DNA from: Rhizobium sp. RCAM05350
GTDB taxonomy: Bacteria > Pseudomonadota > Alphaproteobacteria > Rhizobiales > Rhizobiaceae
Length of the DNA stretch: 64,000 nucleotides
Assembly: GCA_024426085.1 (NCBI GenBank)
Contig: CP087974.1
Coordinates: 2,418,001 to 2,482,000 of the forward strand
Reading direction: 5' to 3'
Positions 40,616 through 50,332 of this stretch are shown here, piece after piece; the first letter of the stretch is position 1; each line of letters begins with the position of its first letter. Both the position numbers and the translations under genes were made by a program. The notes under the pieces were generated by a model. That model saw only the letters and a program-made list of their open reading frames with translations. It ran no database searches and was not told where the DNA came from.

Positions 40616-41075
40616 ATGGACACACGCTTCTCTTCGGCCCTGCAAATCATTATTACAGTCGCCGTCAATGAAAAGAACAACACGCGCTCGACGAGCGATG
40701 CACTGGCAGCGAAGCTCGATGCCAAGCCCAGTCTTGTGCGCAAACTGGTTGCGCCGCTGATGCACAAGAACATCCTTGTGTCGTCCGAAGGATATCAGGG
40801 CGGTTATAGGCTTGGGCGCCCCGCCAACGCGATTTACCTGAGCGGAAATCTACCTTGCCGTCATGCCGGACAAGAAAATCTGGGGCACGCGCGACGACAT
40901 TCCCGCCGAGTGCTTCATTTCAAGCAATATGAACGAATGGTCGGCAAAACTCAGCAAGGAAGCGGAGCAGGCGCTGCTTGGCCTGCTCGGCGAAAAGTCC
41001 GTTGAAGATGCCATAGCGGAACTTGTAACCATCGACGGCGGAAAGTGTCCTCTGGGAAGGACGCTGGCATCCTGA
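40616..41075 (+). CDS. Rrf2-family transcriptional regulator (one frameshift)
   Basis: A winged-helix regulator of about 152 residues: MDTRFSSALQIIITVAVNEK, then STSDALAAKLDAKPSLVRKL as recognition part and LVSSEGYQGGYRLGRPANAI as wing. An extra G near 40844 (AGCGAA to AGCGGAA) interrupts it before IYLAVMPDKKIWGTRDDIP. Only one Cys lies in the usual cluster region (PAECFISSN), so an iron-sulfur cluster as in IscR or RirA is unlikely. An upstream in-frame ATG at 40559 has a GGAGAG site and could be the true start. Confidence 0.8.
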
Positions 41076-41169
41076 AGAACGAGCCATTCCGGTCGTTTGG
41101 GACGGCCGGAGGGAGCCGGACCGTCCCCGTCACTGATCGGAGGTCAGTCAAATCCGTGACGAACCGTCA

Positions 41170-41195
41170 GCTAGCCGAGCGTTTGCGCGGCTAGC
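41170..41195. terminator. Hairpin between Rrf2 gene and porin
   Basis: GCTAGCCG/CGGCTAGC, a perfect 8-bp stem with a 10-base loop, between two convergent genes. No T-run, so termination is uncertain. Confidence 0.4.
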
Positions 41196-41213
41196 CGGTT
41201 ATCGAAGCGTGAC

Positions 41214-42241
41214 TTAGAAGTCGCGCTGCAGACGTACGAAGCCGAACACTTCCTCGTCGGCATCATCTTCGTCGTGATACTGAACGCTCACCTTGGTCTT
41301 CAGGCCGTCGGTGATCTTGTAGTCAACGGTCACGCCGCCGGTCCAGGCATCGCCACCACCGAAGCCGTTGCCATTGAGGCTCAGGTCGACGTTGCTGAAG
41401 TACTGAACGCCGGGGGTGATGGCGAACTTGTCGTTGACCTTCAGTTCGTACTGAGCGCCAACCGTCCATTCGGACTCTTCGTAGTAGTAGTTGGCGCCGG
41501 TAGCGTAGGCACCATAGATGCCGAGCTGGCCCGGTCCGAGATCGGCATAGACGATCGCGCGGATAGCGCCTTCTTCGGTATCGGTATCATAACCGCCAAG
41601 CAGGTAACCGGTGACAACGCCGACCGTGCCCGAAACCTGGCCGGTGATGCCAACATTGTTCGGGCCTTCGCCCGGCTTGGTGTCGTAGCTGTCTTCCAGT
41701 TCCTCTACGGCGATGCCGGCTGCGAATGCTTCGGTCTCGTACTGGTAGCGAATGGCGTTGTGACGGGTCTCGTTGCTGGCGATCACGTCGGTTTCGCCGC
41801 TCAAGTCGTCATCCCACCAGCTGTACTGCATACCAACGCGCAGGCCAGCAATGTCGATGTAACCTTCATCGAGGAAGGTGTTGTTGTTCGAAGAACCGGA
41901 CGAATTGCGGGCGTTTGTACGCAGGGTGGCAACGCTGGTCAGCGTACCGAATTCGGTATCGTTCTTTGCTGTAAACACCAGCTGAGCGCGCAGGTAAAGC
42001 TGTTCCAGTCGGACGTGCCGGACTGATCAGGGCCGAAGTCGGTCTGGAAACGGAGGTAACCGCCGATCTTCAGGCAGGTTTCGGTTCCCGGGATGTAGAA
42101 GTAACCGGTGCCAGAAACGTCGCAGACGCGGACGTATTCCATCGGCTCAGGTTCAGCCGCAACGATAGCGTCAGCGGCAAATGCGCCGCTTGCTGTGCTC
42201 AACGCCGCAGCAGACGCAAAAAGAATAGCCTTCATAGTCAT
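41214..42241 (-). CDS. Porin (RopA/Porin_2 family), one frameshift
   Basis: Rhizobial outer-membrane porin of about 342 residues. Signal peptide [20 protein letters not shown], mature start [19 protein letters not shown] identical to the porin at 16.8 kb, then [20 protein letters not shown]. Barrel strands include [18 protein letters not shown] and [18 protein letters not shown], ending FVRLQRDF. One C is missing near 41996 (ACCCTG to ACCTG). ATG at 42241 or 42235 is possible. Second porin copy in the window. Confidence 0.9.
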
Positions 42242-42848
42242 TTCGGATCCAATCAAGTTTCGATTGGGCACAGGTTTTCGTGGCTGAAAAATCAGCGTCC
42301 CCCGACCCTAAATATCGATTCAAGCCCCAATGGCAGCGGCCGAAACCGCACGCCGAGATTACATAGGCGAAGAACTGTAACAATCAAAATTACAGTCATA
42401 ATCTGTCATAAATGAAGGTTGGGATTTTGAGTGTTGCCGAAACGCAACGACCTGATATCTGGGATAGTGAGCACCCTCACTACCTGACATAGGCAACCCG
42501 CCCACCCTACAAACCAGAGAGGGTGTGACCGGTAACATTCTGCCTGTCAGGTAAGGACGACCCCGCCAAACCGCAAGTAGTACGGCCCAATGATTCGATA
42601 AAGAACGTCAAATTGCCGCAACCGGCGCACGATTCTTGCAGGGAATGTCCCTGCGCGGCGACGGTTTCGCAAACCGATGAGCGCGGCCGTTCCATCGCCG
42701 AAGCACAGGATGAATCACCACGCGCGCCGTTTGAGCCCCCGCTGCTCCGCAGAATCACGCTTGACAGAGAAGCGATGCCCGTATTTTAATCCTGCCAACG
42801 GATTAAGCACTTTCCTTGACATGACCTTGTGGTCGACGGGCAGTTTGG
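42242..42848. other. Long intergenic region between porin and AmiC-like gene
   Basis: About 600 bases without a gene. It holds the porin promoter side, then nested inverted repeats around 42470-42553 (TACCTGACA at 42481 with TGTCAGGTA at 42545, enclosing CACCCT/AGGGTG), and from about 42765 the leader of the next operon with a TTAATCC/GGATTAA hairpin (42787-42807). Confidence 0.45.
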
Positions 42849-42902
42849 CCCCACGATGCTCCCATCGCAGATGGGCACGGCGTCGTGGGGTTTTTGGTTT
42901 TT
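42849..42902 (+). terminator. Leader attenuator (intrinsic terminator) before the AmiC-ANTAR operon
   Basis: CCCCACGA (42849-42856) pairs with TCGTGGGG (42883-42890), with an inner CCCATC-GCA-GATGGG hairpin, and T5GGT5 follows. It ends 10 bases before the first gene, so without antitermination the operon would be silent. Two genes on is an ANTAR-domain protein, the class of protein that prevents such termination. Confidence 0.75.
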
Positions 42903-42911
42903 GCCGGGCTG

Positions 42912-44045
42912 ATGAAAAACACGGTACGAATTGGCATTCTTTATTCGACGACCGGCCCCTATGCCGAGATCGGACGCGACGCACGCGACGGCGCCGACTT
43001 TGCGATCGAAGAAGTCCGCGCCATCCATGGCAATGCCATCGAACCGGTCATCATCGACCCCCATGCCGATATCGCCGCCTATCTCGAAGTGTGCGCGCCA
43101 TGCTGCGCGACCACGGCTGCCGTCATATTATCGGCACCATCACCTCGCTCGCCCGCAAGGAAGTCATTCCCCTTGTTGAAAAACATGACGGCCTGCTCTG
43201 GTACATGTGCCCCTACGAGGGTTTCGAAGCCAATGACAACGTCATCTACACGGGCGGATGCCCCAACCAGCATCTTTTGCCGCTGTTCGACTACCTGATC
43301 CCCCTTTGGACGCCGTCCCTATCTGGTCGGCGCCAACTATGTCTGGGGCTGGGAAATGAACCGGCTTGCCCGCGAGCTGATCGAGGAAGCCGGTGGCGAG
43401 GTGCTCGGCGAGCGATACCTGCCGCTGGAGGAGACTGCGGTCGAACGCATCGTGCTGGACATCGAGCGGCAGCGCCCGAGCTTCATCCTCAACAATTTCA
43501 TCGGCCCGTCCAGCTATGCCTTTCTCGCTGCCATTCGCGCGCTTGGCGCCTGCAATCCGGCCTTCCTCCCGGAAAATTGCCCGGTGGTCAGCTGCGATCT
43601 GCAGGAAAGCGAGCTTCCCCATATCGGCCTCGGTGTTGCCACCGGCCAGCTCTGTGCCGCCGCCTATTTCGATACGGTCGCAACACCGGAGAATGCCAGC
43701 TTCAAGGCACAAGTTGCGGCCAAGTTTGGCAGCCAACGGCGGATTTCGAGTGTTTTTGCCAGCGCCTATGCCTCGGTGAAGCTCTGCACTGAAGCAATCA
43801 TCACGGCCGGAACGGACGATCCAACCGCCGTCGCGCGCCAGCTGTCGGCAGCGCCGCTTCCAACCGTCCTCGGTCCGATCCTGATCAATCCCGACACCCG
43901 CCACGCGGCGCTCCCCTTCCATCTCGGCCGGATCAACGACGAAGGCGGCTTCGACATCATCGCCTCCCAGCCGGCCATCGCCGCCGATCCCTATCTCACC
44001 GGCCGCCGCACACGGCCACCGGCGCAGCTGAGGATCGTGTCATGA
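42912..44045 (+). CDS. AmiC-like amide/ligand-binding regulatory protein (frameshifted)
   Basis: A periplasmic-binding-protein-fold sensor of about 378 residues without a signal peptide, so cytoplasmic like AmiC, which holds the antiterminator AmiR until ligand binds. Opens VRIGILYSTTGPYAEIGRDA and has HIIGTITSLARKEVIPLVEK, LLWYMCPYEGFEANDNVIYT and PYLVGANYVWGWEMNRLARE. One base is lost near 43089 and two near 43302. The stop overlaps the ANTAR gene start (ATGA), matching amiC-amiR. Ligand unknown, probably an amide, urea-like compound or peptide. Confidence 0.82.
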
Positions 44046-44623
44046 GGGAAACACCGAATTTCACCGGCTGGCGCGCAACCATCCTGCACCGCGAGAACAA
44101 CACCACCGAGCGTCTGACCCGCCAGCTGAAGCTGATCGGCTTTCAGGTGACGGTGCAGTGGCAACCGCTCGACGCCACCGACCTGCCGGATATCATCCTG
44201 GTTGACGCCGATCAGGGCTGGGACGGCCTTTTGCCCTGGAGTGGCGAGAATGCGCCGCGGCCGCTGGTGGCGCTGCTTGGGTCCGAAGCGCCGGGCCGCA
44301 TCGCCTGGGCGATGGAACTGGGCGTCGGCGCCATCATCGCAAAACCGCTGGCCTCCTCGGCCGTCTACCCTGCTTTGGTCATGGCGCTCGGCATTCACCG
44401 CGAACGCAAGGCGGTCATCGACAAGATGAAACATCTGGAAGAGCGCGTCCGGCTGCGGCCGCTGGTCCATGCCGCCGTCGAGCGCATCATTGCGGTTCGC
44501 CAGGTCGACGAGGAACTCGCCTACACGATCCTGCGCAACTGCGCGATGCAACGCCGGATGCCGATGGAGCAGGTCGCAGCCTCCATTCTCGGCGGCGCCG
44601 AGCCGATGCCGGAGGTCGGTTGA
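44042..44623 (+). CDS. ANTAR-domain response regulator (AmiR/NasT-like antiterminator)
   Basis: A 193-residue protein with an N-terminal pseudo-receiver domain (ATILHRENNTTERLTRQLKL; DIILVDADQGWDG) and a C-terminal ANTAR RNA-binding domain (LRPLVHAAVERIIAVRQVDE; AYTILRNCAMQRRMPMEQVA). It overlaps the AmiC-like gene by 4 bases and the next permease start by 1 base. The attenuator in front of the operon is the expected RNA target. Binding of the AmiC-like protein is inferred from the Pseudomonas AmiC-AmiR model. Confidence 0.88.
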   Translation: MRETPNFTGWRATILHRENNTTERLTRQLKLIGFQVTVQWQPLDATDLPDIILVDADQGWDGLLPWSGENAPRPLVALLGSEAPGRIAWAMELGVGAIIAKPLASSAVYPALVMALGIHRERKAVIDKMKHLEERVRLRPLVHAAVERIIAVRQVDEELAYTILRNCAMQRRMPMEQVAASILGGAEPMPEVG

Positions 44624-45471
44624 TGCGCATCCTGAAAAGCATGATCCGCCAGCCGTCGGCGCTGTTCGGTCTGGCGATCGTTGCCCTCGTCATCTTTATG
44701 GCGATCGCCGCACCGCTGATCGCTCCTTATAATCCCGACGAGCAGATGTTTGATGGCCTGACGCTGGAGGGCCCGCCGATGCCGCCGAGCGCCCAGTTCC
44801 TGCTCGGCACCGACACGCTCGGCCGCGACCTGTTTTCGCGCCTTCTCTACGGCGCCCGTACCTCGCTGGTCATCGGCCTCGTCGCCAACGGCATCGTGGT
44901 TGCGATCGGCCTGCTGATCGGCATACTGTCCGGCTATATGCGCGGCCTCATCGGCAATGCGCTGATGCGTTTCACCGATCTGATGATGGCGTTCCCGGCT
45001 TTGCTTCTGGCCATCGTGCTGGCAGCCCTTCTACGCCCCAGCCTCTGGATCGTCGCCATGGTGATCGCGCTGGTCAATTGGGTGCAGGTCGCCCGCATCG
45101 TCTATACCGAAACCCGCGGCCTGGTGGAGCGTGATTTCATCCTGGCGGAACGTTCGCTGGGTGCTGGCCATGTCCGTATCCTGTTCCATCACATCCTGCC
45201 GCATCTGATGCCGACGGCGATCGTCTGGGGCACGCTCGGCATCGCGACCACCGTGCTTCTGGAAGCGACCCTGTCCTTCCTCGGCATCGGCGTGCAGCCG
45301 CCGACCCCGGCCTGGGGCAATATCATCTTCGAAAGCCAGAGCTATTTCCAGGCAGCCCCGTGGCTGGTGTTCATTCCCGGCGCCGTCATTCTGCTCACCG
45401 CGCTCTCCTTCAACCTGGTCGGCGATGCCCTGCGCGATATTCTCGACCCGACCCAGCGCGGGAGGGGCTAA
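44623..45471 (+). CDS. ABC transporter permease (DppC/OppC type)
   Basis: An inner-membrane permease of 282 residues, intact. N-terminal helix ALFGLAIVALVIFMAIAAPL, the extracytoplasmic FLLGTDTLGRDLFSRLLYGA typical of DppC subunits, and the EAA loop ERSLGAGHVRILFHHILPHL that contacts the ATPase. The C-terminus ends with LVGDALRDILDPTQRG. Start overlaps the ANTAR stop. Likely imports small peptides or amides detected by the AmiC-like protein. No ATPase or binding protein of this system is in the window. Confidence 0.88.
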   Translation: MRILKSMIRQPSALFGLAIVALVIFMAIAAPLIAPYNPDEQMFDGLTLEGPPMPPSAQFLLGTDTLGRDLFSRLLYGARTSLVIGLVANGIVVAIGLLIGILSGYMRGLIGNALMRFTDLMMAFPALLLAIVLAALLRPSLWIVAMVIALVNWVQVARIVYTETRGLVERDFILAERSLGAGHVRILFHHILPHLMPTAIVWGTLGIATTVLLEATLSFLGIGVQPPTPAWGNIIFESQSYFQAAPWLVFIPGAVILLTALSFNLVGDALRDILDPTQRGRG

Positions 45472-45472
45472 A

Positions 45473-46245
45473 ATGATCTTTCTGATCCTGCGGCGGCCCG
45501 TCCAGACGGCGCTGATCCTGTTCGGCGTCGCGGCCATCACCTTCCTGTTGCTCTATGCCCTGCCCGCCGATCCCGCCCGGATGATCGCCGGCCGCAGCGC
45601 CACGGCCCAGACGGTCGCCAATATCCGCCATGAACTGGGCCTTGATCAGCCGCTCTTCTCGCAGTTCTGGAATTACCTGAAAGGCCTTGCCGAGGGCAAT
45701 CTCGGCCGCTCCTATGCGCAGAAGACCGATGTCGGCGCGCTGATCGCCGCCCGGCTGCCGGCAACGCTGATCCTGATGGCCGCCGGTATCTTCGTCGAGG
45801 TGATGCTCGGCCTGTTGCTCGGTGTCATCGCCGCCGTGCGCCGTGGCGGAACAGTCGACCGGGTGGTGATGATGGCCTCCTTCGTCGGCGTGTCGGCACC
45901 GCAGTTCGTCGCAGCGCTTTTGCTTCTCTACGTCTTTGCGGTCACCCTCGCCTGGTTTCCGATGAGCGGCTTCGGCACGTTTGCCCATGTCGTTTTGCCC
46001 GCCACCACGCTCGGCATTCTCGGCGCCGGCTGGTATGCGCGCATGGTGCGCTCGGCGATGATCGACGTGCTCAATCAGGATTATGTCCGCACCGCCCGCG
46101 CCAAGGGCCTGTCATCTGCCCGCATCGTCTTTCGCCATGCGCTGCCGAACGCTTTTGCCGATCATCGCCATGATCGGCATCGATATCGGCCAGTTCATGA
46201 GCGGCGTCGTGGTGGTCGAGGCCGTCTATGGCTGGCCCGGCATCG
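45473..46245 (+). pseudogene. ABC transporter permease (DppB/OppB type), 3'-truncated
   Basis: The DppB-type partner permease: MIFLILRRPVQTALILFGVA, then GLDQPLFSQFWNYLKGLAEG and the EAA loop TARAKGLSSARIVFRHALPN. Two bases are lost near 46153 (GCTCTTTTG to GCTTTTG), after which LLPIIAMIGIDIGQFMSG and VYGWPGI follow. The protein should continue for about 50 more residues (GRL...DPR type ending), but the sequence passes directly into a dioxygenase coding region. So this gene lacks its last helix here, by real deletion or misassembly. Confidence 0.78.
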
Positions 46246-46839
46246 ATCATGCATCCATGGGTGATCGCGATGTGCGAGAACGCGCTGGGACCGGATTACC
46301 AGATTGTCGAGATCGGCCTCGACGCGCCGTTCGAGGGCGCAAGAAACCAGCCCTGGCACCGCGACTTTCCCTCGCCGGAAGATACCTATGCCGGCCGCCG
46401 CATCACGTCGCTGGCCTTCAATCTGACCGGCTTCGATGTCACGCCGGATATAGGCCCGTTCGAGATCGCACCCGGCACCCAGTATGATGACGGCCGCGAC
46501 TGGAAGCATGAGATGTTTCCGGACAAGGCGCTCTGGGGCCGGTTCCAGGAGCGCGCCAAGTTCCCGCAGCGCGGCGACATTTCCTGCCGCTCGGCCCTGA
46601 CGGTCCATCGTGGCACCGAACACCTGTCGCCGATCGCAAGGCCGGTCATGGTGCTCGACGTCGATGCGCCGGGCGCCGGCCATGCCGAACTGCACGACAT
46701 GATGGTGACGCAGGACTATTTCGATGCCCTGCCCGAGAAAGCAAAAAAGCACCTCGTCTGCCGCGTCGTCGATGAACTGGTGCCGATCAGCCAGAAGCAT
46801 GACATCGAGGGGCTGGTGATGGGCGCCGACCCGGCCTGA
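46228..46839 (+). pseudogene. Phytanoyl-CoA dioxygenase (PhyH) family protein, 5'-truncated
   Basis: About 200 residues of an Fe(II)/2-oxoglutarate oxygenase. Recognisable sequence begins at HPWVIAMCENALGPDYQIVE, with the metal-binding HxD in QPWHRDFPSPEDTY (His and Asp ligands) and the distal His in RSALTVHRGTEHLSPIARP. The C-terminus reads DIEGLVMGADPA. The usual N-terminal 60-90 residues are missing because the frame joins the truncated permease near 46245. No ribosome site precedes the formal ATG at 46228. Active-site residues are present, but the protein as read is headless. Confidence 0.7.
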
Positions 46840-46961
46840 CGGGGACACCAGAGCCCGCAGGCAACTTGTCCTTTTGTCTAAGCACGCCCTGCTTGCACGA
46901 TCGGTGATTTCCTTCGATCGTGTTTCCGGCTAAGCAGGAGACAAAGACGACGGGAGGAAGC

Positions 46962-48497
<1,536 letters not shown>

Positions 48498-48586
48498 TGA
48501 GCGGCTGGAATGCTGGCTCCGGCTCCCCATATGCTTGACCTGCGCTGATCCTTCGTGCGCACGTGTCATTAACAAGGACTGTTTGT

Positions 48587-49507
48587 ATGACTGAAAAATC
48601 CCCCGTCGATAACTTTCCCGCCGGCTACGAAGTTCCGAAAGTCTGGACATGGGACAAGGGCAATGGCGGCGCGTTCGCCAGCATCAACCGGCCGATCGCA
48701 GGTCCCACCCAGGACAAGGCGCTTCCGGTCGGCAAGCATCCTCTGCAGCTTTATTCGCTGGGCACGCCGAATGGCGTCAAGGTGACGATCATGCTGGAGG
48801 AGTTGCTGGCGGCGGGGCACACGGGCGCGGAATATGACGCTTGGCTGATCAAGATCGGCGATGGCGACCAGTTCGGCTCGGGCTTCGTCGAGGTCAATCC
48901 GAACTCGAAGATCCCGGCGTTGATGGATCATGCGCCGCAGGGCGGCGGTGCGCCCCTGCGCGTCTTCGAATCCGCCTCGATCCTGCTCTATCTCGCCGAG
49001 AAATTCGGCGCCTTCCTGCCGGCCGACCTGCGCGCCCGCACCGAAACATTCAACTGGCTGTTCTGGCAGATGGGCTCGGCCCCGTTCCTCGGCGGCGGCT
49101 TCGGCCATTTCTACGCCTATGCGCCGATGCACATCAAATATGCCATCGACCGCTACGCCATGGAAGTGAAGCGCCAGCTCGACGTGCTCGACCGGCACCT
49201 GGCCGATAACAAGTTCCTGGCCGGCTCAGAGTATACCATCGCCGACATGGCCACCTGGCCCTGGTACGGCAATCTGGCGCTCGGCCAGGCCTATGGCGAT
49301 GCCGGCACCTTCCTCGATGTCCAGAGCTACAGACACGTCCAGCGCTGGACGGCCGAGATCGCCGCCCGCCCGGCGGTCAAGCGCGGCCGCATGGTCAACC
49401 GCCTCAGCGGCGACCCCGCTGAACAGCTGCATGAACGCCACGACGCCTCCGACTTCGACACGAAGACGCAGGACAAGATCGCCCCAAACGGCGCGGCTAA
49501 GGCGTAA
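48587..49507 (+). CDS. Glutathione-dependent disulfide-bond oxidoreductase (YghU-like GST)
   Basis: A 306-residue Nu-class glutathione transferase, intact. N-terminal extension VPKVWTWDKGNGGAFASINR, thioredoxin fold LQLYSLGTPNGVKVTIMLEE, GSH site region NPNSKIPALMDH and RVFESASILLYLAEKFGAFL, then the helical domain ending with the IADMATWPWYGNLALG stretch. The family reduces disulfides or peroxides with glutathione. Lies between pccB and the two paralogous small genes on the same strand. Confidence 0.9.
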   Translation: MTEKSPVDNFPAGYEVPKVWTWDKGNGGAFASINRPIAGPTQDKALPVGKHPLQLYSLGTPNGVKVTIMLEELLAAGHTGAEYDAWLIKIGDGDQFGSGFVEVNPNSKIPALMDHAPQGGGAPLRVFESASILLYLAEKFGAFLPADLRARTETFNWLFWQMGSAPFLGGGFGHFYAYAPMHIKYAIDRYAMEVKRQLDVLDRHLADNKFLAGSEYTIADMATWPWYGNLALGQAYGDAGTFLDVQSYRHVQRWTAEIAARPAVKRGRMVNRLSGDPAEQLHERHDASDFDTKTQDKIAPNGAAKA

Positions 49508-49517
49508 GGAGACGACG

Positions 49518-49896
49518 ATGGCCAAACGGCCCGAGATGACGAAACACAGGGGTTTCCCCTCCGGCTTGCCGGGCCATGGTCATCATTTCACCATCCGCCG
49601 GGCGAACGAGAAGGGGGTAACGCCGCTCAAGGTGCTGCAACGCCTCGCTCGCCCGAACTCGATCGAACAAAAGGTCGACGCCGCTTTCCTGCATGCGCTC
49701 TGGCACCATTTCGGGGCCGAGCCGTTCGAGCGCGGCAATCTCGATGCCGGACGGCTGAACCTCCCTGTTCGGCCGCGAAGTCGTGCCGGCCCAAGAGCCG
49801 TTCGACCCGACATCCTATGAAGCCTTGCTGCGGATCAATGAAAAGGTCGCGCGCAAAAGTTTCCCGGAAGCCTTCGAAGACGTGATGGAAATCTGA
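49518..49896 (+). CDS. Uncharacterised protein, paralogue A (one frameshift)
   Basis: About 125 residues: MAKRPEMTKHRGFPSGLPGH, then HHFTIRRANEKGVTPLKVLQ, AFLHALWHHFGAEPFERGNL and FDPTSYEALLRINEKVARK, ending FPEAFEDVMEI. One extra C near 49754 splits it. It is clearly homologous to the next gene, with the same opening and the same PFxRGNLD and FDPxSYEALL blocks. Basic and soluble, no signal peptide. Function unknown. It begins 8 bases after the GST stop, so it is co-transcribed. Confidence 0.7.
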
Positions 49897-49900
49897 CGCC

Positions 49901-50312
49901 ATGGCCAAGACCCCCGAAATGCCCAAGCATCGCGGCTTTCCCGCCGGCCTGCTCGGAACCCAATGGCAGTTCACCCTGCGCCGGGCGAATTCCAAGGTCA
50001 CCCCTTTGACGGCCTGGCCGCGGCAGCGGACCATGGATCAGACGGTGGCGCTTGCCGATATCGGCTTCGTCCAGGCGCTGTGGCAATATTTCGGCACGAC
50101 GCCGTTCCAGCGCGGCAATCTGGACGGAGAGCGGCTCTGCCGCCTGTTCAGGCGCGAACTGCTGCCGGCGGAACGCGGCTTCGATCCGGCCTCCTACGAG
50201 GCACTGTTGAAATTCAACGAGCCGTTGGCCCGCAAGAATTTCCCCGCAGGCTTTCGAGGATGAGAAGAAGGATGCGAGCCCGGCGCGCGGCATCAAGAAA
50301 ACCGCCGAATGA
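49901..50312 (+). CDS. Uncharacterised protein, paralogue B (one frameshift)
   Basis: About 136 residues: MAKTPEMPKHRGFPAGLLGT, QWQFTLRRANSKVTPLTAWP, ALWQYFGTTPFQRGNLDGER, LFRRELLPAERGFDPASYEA and LKFNEPLARKNFPQAFEDEK, with a Lys-rich tail ending IKKTAE. One extra C near 50247 (TTCCCGCAG to TTCCCCGCAG) makes an early stop in the raw frame. Starts 4 bases after paralogue A and ends just before pccA. A tandem duplication inside the carboxylase operon; function unknown. Confidence 0.7.
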
Positions 50313-50332
50313 GCGAGCGGGGCCAGCCATCC

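Noticed and set aside
46200-46300. Insertion sequence at the permease/dioxygenase junction
   Set aside because: No terminal inverted repeats, target duplication or transposase sequence is present.
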